From NCBI RefSeq assembly GCF_026230105.1, contig NC_079475.1:17872125-17936124 (forward strand): a stretch of DNA of 64,000 bases, given 5' to 3'. Origin of the DNA: Diorhabda sublineata. Its lineage: Eukaryota; Arthropoda; Insecta; Coleoptera; Chrysomelidae. The notes beneath the pieces are model-generated. The model did no database searches. It was not told the origin of the DNA and saw only the letters and a program-made list of their open reading frames with translations. The position numbers and the translations under genes are program-made. This document shows positions 34,640-45,600 of the stretch, in pieces; positions within the stretch are counted from its first letter, which is position 1, and each line of letters opens with the position of its first letter.

Positions 34640-36240
34640 GTGCAAAAAATGATTATAAAGACGAAAATGTCGAGTCAAACACGGCGCATTTGCAATCTTC
34701 TCTTGATAAATTTTGCTATATTTGTGGAGAATTTATGGTGAAATCACAAGCCAGGTCATTTTCCGAAAATGTGAAAAAAGCCTATTTCAAATATTTTGGT
34801 TCTTTAATTGGTGACCAAGACAAGCAGTGGGGTGTTAGTTGTAGCGTGTCATTGGTGCAGAAGATGAATGGGAACACAAACAACCATGCCTTTTGTAATT
34901 CCAATGGTATCGCGGAAACCTATTAACCATTTTGACGACTTTTGCTATTTTTCTCTAAAAAAGACTGAAGGTTATTCTAAGAAATGAAAACACAAGGTCG
35001 AGTATCCAAATTTGCCGTTCCTCATAACGAAGATTCACCAGTACTGATTGCGCCTTTAGATCCGCAAAATATTGTTTTAGAAGATACTGGAGGCAACTTA
35101 TCATCAGGAAGCTCCGAAGAATAATGCACTGACCCTATTTTTATTTCAATTACCAGTTCCGTGAGCCACATTTGATTGTTCAAAGTGAGTTGAATGATTT
35201 AGCACATGATTTGGGGTTATTAAAGCAACTTTTTGCTTCCCGTCTTAAGACATGGAACTTGTTGACCAAAGAGACAAAAATTACGACCTTTAGAAAAAGA
35301 AATGTTACATTTTCTGCATTCTACAGTTTGAAAAATTCGTGATGTGGAAGGAACTTGATATTGAGCATAATCCCAGTGAGTGGCGCCTATTTATTGACTC
35401 ATTTAAATATAGTTTACAAGCAATGTTATTACACATTGGAAATTTAAAACCGTCTATACCAGTTGCTCATTCTGTGAAGATGAAAGAAAATATTCGCTTT
35501 TATACAAAATTAACTACAAGTATAAGTGGCAGATATGTGGGGACCTGTAGGTGATGGGAATTTTAATGGGACTTCAGGGAGGGTTCACGAAACATTGCTA
35601 TTTTTTTTGTCTACGGGACAGTCGAGCAGTAGATCGCTATGTAAAAAAAATTTGTGAGTAAGAAGTAAGTTTCAGCAGGGATCTCAAAATGTTAATTTTA
35701 TACCCCTTGTAGATCCTGAAATGTCCTTCTGCCTCCCCTTCACATTAAATTTGTATTGATGAAAAACTTTGTAAATGGATGTGATGGATTCAAATACCTT
35801 AGGGAAGTCTTTCCCCAGTTGAGTGATGCCAAATTAAAGGAAGGTATTTTTATTGGGCCACAAATAAGAAAATTACTGGACCATGACAATTTTGCAAAAA
35901 AGCTCACCAGACAGGAGCTTAGAGCATGATAGGCATTTGTTAGTGTAGTGAAGGGTTTTTTGGGCAACAATATGAATTTAAACTACCAACAGTTAGTTGA
36001 TGAACTTCTAGACGCCTACAAATCCCTTGGTGCTCAAATGTCATTGAAAATTCATGACTTTTTTTCCCGAAAATTTGGGAGCTCTCAGTGATGAGCAGGG
36101 TGAAGGGTTTCACCAAGATATTAGAACAATGGAAATTCGGGATCAAGGACCATGGAATTCGGCCGTGATGGGTGATTACTGTTTTTTCAAATTGAAAGTG
36201 CAACCCGTTATAAAAGAAAAAAGTAGAGCTAATTAATATT
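34640..36240 (+). mobile_element. Decayed copy of dispersed arthropod repeat protein
   Basis: In order: KFCYICGEFMVKSQARSFSE, KKAYFKYFGSLIGDQDKQWG (34690-34830), LDIEHNPSEWRLFIDSFKYS (35345-35405), KYKWQICGDL (about 35518), EGIFIGPQIRKL-like (about 35840) and ENLGALSDEQGEGFHQDIRT (36066-36125). It uses all three frames with many stops. I recognise this as a protein repeatedly found in arthropod genomes; function unknown, possibly a transposon product. CxxC at the N-terminus suggests zinc binding. Confidence 0.68.
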
Positions 36241-36824
36241 TAAAGTGATTTTTTTTAAAGTTTTTGTTTTTAATAGATGTGAGGCATGTTTATTAGATGT
36301 AAATATTTTCAACATATACGATTTAAAAAACGTGAAACTATTTTTTTAATTAATATTAAATATTTTACCATTGAATATGGCTCTATAAATATAACATAAA
36401 AACCTTACGTGTTATAATTATTTTTTTCATATTTTCGTATTTGTATAGGCCTATTTTATCACAATATGATATTCATTCTTGTGTTACTACAAAATTTTTC
36501 TAGAACAACTGACACTCTCCTTGTATAATAAATTAAAAATAATTATACTTTTGTGATTCAGTCAGGAAAACCCAACATTGTGTATTGCAATATTTGCAAC
36601 GTAATTGTATGGAGTTCGCAGTGTAAATAGTGTGCGCAAATTGTTTATTTAATAATGGCACAAATATTCCAAAATAGTGAGTAAGAAATAAATACTATTA
36701 TTCCTGTTTGTGTCAAGAAAATTTGAAAAGTGAAATTCAGTATTTATAGGTTATGTATGTTTATAATTTTAGATTATTATTAATCAATTACAGTTTTATT
36801 CCTATTAAATAATACGGGGTGGCC

Positions 36825-38160
36825 CATTAGTATGTGGAAGTGCAATAACTTACTTAAATTTTTTAAATAAAAGTTGTTATATTTGCACAGATACACATTT
36901 CTAAAATATCTTGAGGTAGGTAGGTTCAGTCTAAGCTTGACAACATGAAGTAAACTTTTTTTAAATAGTGAAAAGTAACTAAACTTGTTTGGTAAGTACG
37001 AAGGTAAAGGATGGCTGAAATGTCTGAACAGAGTAGAAGTTTCGTTTGGGATTCGGGGAGTTTTTTAGATAAGCATTAATTCAGAAGATTTCAATTAGCA
37101 AAAACTTGAAATGGAACCTTCAGTATATTATTTTACCGTCTTATAAAACTATTTTATCCTTTCAAATTATGTCTGGTAATGTACACTCTAAAATTGACTG
37201 TTTTAGTTTACAAGTATACACTGAATGTGACGTTTGAAATACTTCTAGTTTTTGTGATAAAATCAAACCAGTAATTTTATACCTTTAAAAACTGTAATAA
37301 AATGAATAGGGTATCTACAATTCTCAAAATAAACAAATTAAACAAAAATAATTAACCACAAATGAGAAAGAACTAAAAACTATTTAATTAAATGTTAAAA
37401 ATGACCACCATTTAGTTCCATACAATAATGTATGCGATATTCAAAAATTCTACTAGCACGATGTAACATATTGACATCAGCAGTGCGGGAAACTCCTTAC
37501 TTCTATTCTTTATGTCTTCCTTAGTAGCCGCGGGTGTTCTGTACACTTGTTCTTTCACGTAACCCCACCAAAAAAAAATCCATTTTTGTAAGGTCCGGTG
37601 AATGAGGTGGCCTTTTATGGGGTCCTTCTCTACCTATCCATCTTACGGGAAATTCATTAATTAAATGTGTATTGATCAGTTGGGTATGATGAACTGGTGC
37701 ACCGTCATGTAGGTACCACATTCGCCGCCTATCATGAGCAGGTAATTGCTGAATTAGTTGGGGTAATTCGTTTTGTGAGAAATTTAAATAAACTTGCCCA
37801 TTAAAAGTTCCGTCAAAGAAATATGGGCCTATGACCCTGTTTGACTTATAGTCCGTATAAAATGCGGTGGATCTGTTGCATAATAATGGAAAGTGATTTT
37901 TATGAAATTTTGCTTCACCGGCAAATAATACAAAATTGAAAAAATCTCTGTTTTGCTGAATTTGTTCTCGAGCCCACTCACAGAAGGTTAACCGCTTTTC
38001 ATAATCATCATCCAATAGTTCCTGCATTCGCTGTATACGGTAAGGATGCATTTAGTTCTTAGATATAATTTTTGGAGGACAGTACGACGTATGTCTGTTT
38101 GTTTTGATATTTCCCGTAAATATTCAGTCGCAATGGGTACACTAGTTGACAAATAAATCA
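36825..38160 (-). mobile_element. IS630/mariner-type transposase, nearly open
   Basis: The 176-aa frame at 38051-37521 starts MHPYRIQRMQELLDDDYEKR and contains FVLFAGEAKFHKNHF (first catalytic region, Asp replaced), FDGTFNGQVYLNF, RRMWYLHDGAPVHH (second Asp) and RPPHSPDLTKMDFFLVG. An N-terminal HTH piece (EYLREISKQTDIRRTVLQKL) lies upstream in another frame. The left end GGGGTGGCCCATTAGTATGT at 36826 looks terminal; no partner was found. Confidence 0.78.
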
Positions 38161-38289
38161 ATTATCATTTAATAACCAGAATAAAATAATTGTTTAGATG
38201 ATACTTATGTAAATAGCTATGTTCCAAATTTTATTATGAATAAATTCGAAAAAATATTGTCACCAATCTAGCTTATAGACCTAGTTCTA

Positions 38290-38720
38290 TAGTTAGAATT
38301 ACGTATCTCCAAAAAGAATAAAGCTGGATGTCATCCTGGACAGTAAACTCTACTGATAGTCCCATTTGCAGCGGCATCACGTCAACTCGGTGGTTGCTAT
38401 GGCGCGAGGTAGGTGAAGCACCAGTTCTTCTATCATTACGTGCTAGAAAAGCTTAGAGGATTGTTGCTAAAGGGAATAGTAAAGCTGCTGCAGTCAGATG
38501 TGGAAAATCTTGATGGTCCGCAAGCACAGAACATTCAACTGGACCCACTAAAATGGGGCAGGTAAAGCATCACTGGCAGGACTATCGATAGGCGGAAACA
38601 GGAAAATAATTTAATGAGCTCGGGCAGGATCCAACCTCTTCCAAAGGGTGCAAAGCATGACCCCCGTATAAAAGCTGTTTCTGGGAGTCGCGAATCCTTA
38701 AATACTGGATAGCCTCAATA
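38290..38720. other. GC-richer block of unknown origin
   Basis: Clearly richer in G and C than its surroundings, with no open frame over 60 codons and no repeat ends found. Possibly a SINE or LINE 3' region. It lies directly upstream of the first recognised exon of Relish B. Confidence 0.35.
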
Positions 38721-38892
38721 GGCTAATAAATATTATACTTGAACTATATAGCATAGAACTGACAGATATGATAATCACAAGTAATAACACCTTAAATTCA
38801 GACAGATACGAAACTTGCCATTGCAACATAGTTTTTGAATAATTTATTTAACCGTAAATTAGGAAGATTCGATTTAATTTTTACTTTTTCAG

Positions 38893-39202
38893 AAGCCTCA
38901 CTTCAGTTAGTAGAAAATCCTATATCCCAATATAGATTTTTATACAGTTCTGAAGCGATAATGACCAGACGTCCAGCGTTGAAAGGTTTAAATTCTAATA
39001 ATTTTGGAAATAAGACCCATCCTACAGTAGAAATTACAAATTGTTCAGGCAGTGTAATTATTAGATGTTCCATTTATCAGACAAATGCATTTGGTAAAGA
39101 TTTTTTACCGCATGCTAATGAATTATTTATGAAAATTGGTCAGGATCTACACTACGATCCTCATCATATTTTTGTTGGACCTGAAAATGGCTATAGAGCT
39201 GT
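38893..39202 (+). CDS. Relish: Relish B RHD exon 1, DNA-binding domain
   Basis: 310 nt, phase 1 to 2, from acceptor ACTTTTTCAG to donor GT|GTAAGT. It reads [19 protein letters not shown], then [21 protein letters not shown] and [14 protein letters not shown]: the N-terminal Rel fold with the recognition loop. Canonical Rel loops have R-F-R-Y-x-[CS]-E; here the second arginine is Leu (RFLYSSE), and the following G-x-H-G segment is replaced by MTRRP. The reading frame is open further upstream, but without an ATG. Confidence 0.88.
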
Positions 39203-39531
39203 GTAAGTAGATTAATATCTGTGTTAATTCAAAACCATAAATAGCTGAAAATTCTATTTATACCTAATAATCATAAAGAAACGCAGAGAATCGAGATTTT
39301 ATAAAAATAAAAACTGTGTATATGTAGCATCACCAGTCTTGCTCTGTGAGAAGTTATTCTGATCTTTTCTAATTAAGTTATAGGCTTAATCGAGTCTATG
39401 TTTAAGCTTAAGTTTTTCTCATCAATTTTGTAATTTTTCATAATGTATACCCACTTTTAACTTATCAACTAATCTTTTTTGCTTTCATATTCTAGTTTCT
39501 ATTCTTTTTTTACTCCAACACTTCTCAATAT

Positions 39532-39615
<84 letters not shown>

Positions 39616-42600
39616 CTTCTTTCGTATCATTATTAACCATGACTTCTTCTATAGATTGCTTACACATAGTAACTGGGTAAACTAAAAGATTTAACCTACA
39701 GCAGTTAAATAAAATATTCCTTCTTATTGAAATTCAGAGTGTTTCATAACAAATATTATCAATGATTTTAACCTATCTTTTTAATAAGTTGCGTGCAGAT
39801 TTTGTTGCATAGGGGACGAGAAACCTCTATCCATATTCTTTCGAAGCGTAAAAGATTCCGGAACTTTCTGAGCACTGCACCTGGAAGCGCTTGAAATAGA
39901 TGACGAAGATCTCTGGCAATTAAAGCCATCCCGCATTCTAGACTTTTTAAAAGGAGTGGGATTAACAGATCAGCTGTAAACACTGGGTTCCCCAGTACCG
40001 CAGCACGAAAGGGGGGCACAATAGATCCTTTGGGTCGCAGTATATAAGAATATTTTTTGTTCAAATTACTAGAAGTGTGGAGTAGTCACTGACCTCAATT
40101 TTTTATTCAAGTGCTTTAATTAAAATCTCTAATTACAATGAGGACAATTCTTGATGAATAAGCCTCAACATTTTCTATTTTCGCTTCTACTCGTCTATAT
40201 TTTATATATCTTTTTTCTCGTTTTAATTAACTTACAGCTAATTGTTTCATTGAGCTATTTTCATTCTTATCTCCATACTAACATATCCATACATGCTGTA
40301 TTTATGGAAACGCACAGACATATTATGCGAAACCATAACATTTAAAAGCATCCTAAGCCCTACAGAGGAAATAAATCTAATATCAGTACCGTTCGAAATC
40401 AATCCAATTCGATATTGAGAATTCCTTCCCAAAAAGCATCAAACCCAAAGTGGTTCTCTATATCTTATTGCTAAAACATCATCAACTAGCAATTATGCTG
40501 CAAAATTGACTTTTGAGATCAAAGATGTCTTTCTATAATTTCGAGGATTGTTTTTTATACTACTAAATTGTGTTTCAGGTTTAGTAATCTGCTGATAACA
40601 ATGACTAAAACAAAAGATGTTGTATCAAGTTTGGTAAGAAAAAAAAGTCAACTGAAGAAAGAACATATCGCAAGAACAGAAGGGTTCATTAGAGAACTGA
40701 ACGCCAAGGAGTTGGAGGAGGTGTGTAATAAGTTATGAATGATATAAAAGAAAGAAAATCTGAAACAAAGAACAGGTAGAATTATATCAACAATGATTTC
40801 AATTCCTCATCTATTTTGTTTCAAAATTGTATTTTAGTGCCTTACTATGTAATTTTCGATAAATAGCCACTAGAATCCGTTTGATATGGTGAAAGACAGC
40901 TTCAAATGTAATAAAATAATGATCAAGAACTTGCGAAGATAAAGCTGATCTGATCGACTCATCCAAGTACACCTTGTGTATATTTTCATATATTTTCAAT
41001 TTTTCATGATCTACAACGGCTGCTACTTAAGTTTTGAGATATTGCAACACTGATATGAATATGTTAACTCTGACTTTGAATCATAAAGTTTAACATTTTT
41101 TATGATTAACGTATTCAGAACGTGTTGTCATACGAGTGATTTTTGAGTTGCTTATAGATACTTAACCAACAGCAGTGTGCAGCAACTCGCTGCGACTTTT
41201 GCTGATTTTCCAAATTCAATCGTGGTCGCACTTCGGTACAGAATGAATTCCTTGACGGTCGTCTACAATCAGCTGTTGGGCCAGAACAAATCGATGCTGT
41301 GCGTGAACTGATATTACAAGATTGTCATGTGACATACCGCGATATTGAGGCATACTTCGACGTTAGTTCCATTCGCATACATTCAATATTGCATGAACAT
41401 TTGTTCGCGTTGGATACCGCAAAATTTGATCATCGCTCAACAGAATGCTCGTGTCGATTGGTGCATGAAAATTCAATCGCGGTGCTTAAAAAGACATCTA
41501 TAACTGATCAAAATAGAAGAATTCTTTTTGGCGACATGTCAAAATGGCAAACTTGTCATGTCATATGGGGCTAGTAAGAGTAATCGTTTCAAACCTCGTT
41601 AAGAAATGGTGTCATACACCCCTCAACAGCACATGCAACTCGCAAAAATACATTAATATCTTTTTTCTCAGTTATTTAATAAATCTAAAATTTTAGCAAA
41701 ACAATTGTTAGTCAACTCTTTAGGAAAATTATTAATATATCTGTTTCAGATACAAGAATTAGCTGAGATAGAAAGTAAACATATTAATAGTCACGTAATA
41801 TGTTTACGATTCGATGCTTTTAGCGAAAAAAATGGAATTTTATATCCCATCTGTGAACCCCTTTTTTCAGAACCTGTTTTCAATATCTGTAAGTATCTTA
41901 TTAACATTTTATAAATTTTGGGAAACCCATAAAAAATACAACAACCTTTATAAAATAAACGTTGTTTGAAACAGAATGGCGTCAAGAGTGATAGATCTCC
42001 AAAAATAATTATTGGATTGAACAAATAAATTTTATAAAAAATATAATTCAATATTTTAAGCATCTTATATACAGTGCAGAGCTCGAAATAAAAAAATTAA
42101 TATCTTAATCTTAATATTTTTTTTTTGAAAATATGTAAAATTGTAAATTTCGGGGAAAATATTTCGATGAAATTCTTAACCGTTCTACTTCTTTCTATGC
42201 TTCATTGTCAAATCCATATGATGTTTATGAAGTACCAACTTTCAAAAGCTTATGTGTAAAATTTCATGACATTTCGATTAGTCCGAAAAAAATGACAGCC
42301 ATTTAAATGAAGCTACTTTTGTTATTTCAAAATCAATGGATTCAAAACAATTTCGTGTGTTAATTTATCATTGCTTCTTGATGAGAAGAAATACTGTACG
42401 AGCTCATGGTTTCAAAAGTGTTATCCGGACTCTGCTCTATCGAAAAGAACCATTTGTTATTGGTTTGTTGTACGTTGGTGTACAGTCGTTACTCCAGAAA
42501 ACATAAAAAAACACTGTCTTACAGGAATTACAAGAATACAAAGATGGTTAAATTTAACGAATTACACTCTGAATTGCTTCCTCATCCAGCGTATAGTCCA

Positions 42601-45600
42601 GATGTTACCCCTAATGACTACTGGCTATTCCCTGATCTCAAAAAATACTCGCTGGTGTGAAGTAATTGCTGAAACTGAAACCTATTTTGAAGCAAAAGAT
42701 AAATCCTTCTACAAGCACGACATCGAGAAGTTAGAGAAGCGTGGGAATGATTGAATTGCTCTTGAAGGAGATTACATTGATGAAAAAAATCATTTTTTGG
42801 CAAAAAATTTGCTTTTCTTAGTTGGTCACACGACTTGTTGAGTGATGTGTTATAAGATACAACCGCGGCCACCAGAAAATCGGTCGTAAGTCGCAGTTGG
42901 TCCAACTGCCAATCTGTAGCAAGCTTGAAAATAAAAAGTGGCCTCTGTACGATCGGTTTTACAGTCTCATTAAATTCTTTCTTTCGTTTTGCTTCATTGT
43001 TTGTTTGTTTGTGAGTGACATAATTTTGAGGTATATAAACTTCGTAAATCCCTTTCAAACTTAAAACACTTGCTTAAAAATTATATATTGATTTTAAATC
43101 TGACATTAACCCCAACAATTCATTAAACTAAGCACTTCCAAGCGAAAAGGAATATTCTTTGCACGAATATATATTTTTGAGGATTCATATCAATCCTTTT
43201 ACATTCGACACTTTGTATGTGTCATATGTCTAGAATTGATTCTACTTTGACGCCATAATTTTTCACTAAATTTTCTTTTGACTACGAAAAATCTTTCGCA
43301 ATAAGCAAAAATATGCAGCAATGCAGCTTTTTCATGTCCGATTATCAAAAGTGCTGCCAGCTTTTGCTATCAATGCGAATCTTCTCAGGTCGTTATTAAA
43401 ACTAAATTTAGGTTCATAAATATTCAGTATATAATTTAATCATCGATTAGAGGCAAATACCATTGTAAAATTTATTGAAAATATTTGCAATTTCGATAAT
43501 ACAGAATCATCAATAATTTTCTAACAATGTAATATAATTTATTTATTTTTTTGCCTCAACTGCATAAGACTGTTGCAGTCATGATGATTGTATTCAGAAC
43601 ATTTTGAGCTAAATTAGTTCTTCTTTGCATTTTTTTTCTGAATATTTTAACATTCAAATGTTTAAATAGATTTGTACTTGTGCATACATGAACATTGGTA
43701 AGAATCGTTTACTTTTGGAACCACACCTGACTGATTCTGAAGTAGATGATTCAAACAATGTATGGAACAATTCAGTGAGCTACATAGAGCATAACATTTA
43801 AAATATTTTTTCTATTTTTTAGACATGGTAAGGAATATTTCAAGACTAACAGAAGATAATACAACTGCATTGGCCTTTCTCAAGTTTAGAAATCAAGAAC
43901 TCATTAGAGGTACGTTTATCGTATAGGTTGAGTGGCTTACAGACAGCTTTAAATCAAACCGGTTTCTTTCGTTTTCGCTTTTATGTTATTGATATTTGTG
44001 GCATCTAAGTCTTCTGAAATTTTTATCATTATATCTGCCTGGGTCGTTATGTTTTTTTCTAGTTTCTTTCTATTAATCTTCCACTTGACCGAAATCTCAC
44101 GGATTTATATCCGGACTACTGTAAATATCTTTTTTCTTTATTGATTCTTATCTTTCTTCTCAGTTGAGTCGGTCATATATTTTATCCTCCCTTGATTAAG
44201 TACCCATTTTTGACAAACATACCTTGATTCTAATTACTGTAGTATATATCTTTATTTTTTTTACTTTTTTGATCTCATTAATATGTTTAGAGTAGTCCAT
44301 ATGTTTATTACCTTTTGCTATTTTAGTATGAATTTCTTATTTTCTAGAAACTAGCACAGGGTTGCACGGTAAAATTTTTCAAATTTGAATATTCAAAAAC
44401 AATCGTGTGATAATTTTGAAAAATAAGTATGAACATATTGGAACTTCCTCTGCTCAATAAGGGCGATTTCCAAGAACTACTTGGAAAAGTCTGCTTTCTG
44501 TATTTATTCATGTTAAGTAGTTATTCAGTAATTCACATTTTATGTTAATTTTGCTTGTTTAGGTATTACTCCTGAAAATGATTCGAAAATATACATGTTG
44601 AGTCGTGTCAACAGCCGCGCCAAGGGAAAGGCCAATGTAACTTTATTAGTTAATTTGGATATGGAAGGTAAGTCCCATCAATCTAATTCTATATTTGTTA
44701 TTCCAAAAAGAAATTAGTAATCTTTATCTACAGCTCCAATAAATTTTATGGATCACCAAGAAAATATTGACAAATAATGACGAACAGGACTTTCACCAAT
44801 TGTTAATTAGAATCATAATGCATTATTTTGGCGCAAGTAGACATTGAGTGTACGGTGGCTGCTATAGCATTGTACCATTTTGTGTATTTTACGATTTTTC
44901 ATCTTGAGTTTTGTTCATTTTTCGTACAAGATAAATACTACAACTAATCCAATTCTTTTTAATTAAGTCGAAATGCGTTTCAGTATAAGAATCAGGGAAG
45001 TATGCAAGAATTTTATGGACTGGCAGACAACGCAAAAACACTTCTTTTTTCGAAAATATGTTATTCTTGTGTTTTATTTAATATAAAACGTACTAATCGT
45101 TGTCACTATGTGAGGACGATGCTACTCAATGCTAAAAAGTACCCCTAATATTCACCACAAAAAGCCAAAGAAAAAAATCTTGATTCATTCCTGGCTGATG
45201 ACATGTTACAGTCTTCCAAGTCGAAGTATTGGCTATGATGTGATAAGGACTAACAATACTTAATCGATGCCATAGAAAAACAGTGAACTCAATCTGCTCG
45301 AATAGCAGAGGTGCTATAAAAACCTCCACGGCTGAAAGGGTGTATTTGTTCCATTGTGAGCAAACCGCGCATCCATCTTGCGGTTTTTCTCATGTCCAAA
45401 TTTTCAGTTAATATGGATGTATCGCACTTTTCGAATAACTACTATGTTTGCTAGTCTATTTGGTCGATCACTGCGCTGCTGGTCTTCGCAGGTCGTACGG
45501 CATCGTTTAAACTCTGCTGCCCAATATTTTACTGTTGATAACGAAGGAACAATCTCACCAAAAGTATAATCTAGCTCAGCTTTTATATTGGTTGGGCTTA

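Noticed and set aside
39479..39685. Open frames of 60-68 codons on both strands (YIYIYI...)
   Set aside because: Produced by the (TA)n microsatellite at 39533-39614, not a gene.
42618..43058. 146-codon minus-strand open frame
   Set aside because: Overlaps the mariner tail on the other strand and has low-complexity composition without motifs; most likely chance.
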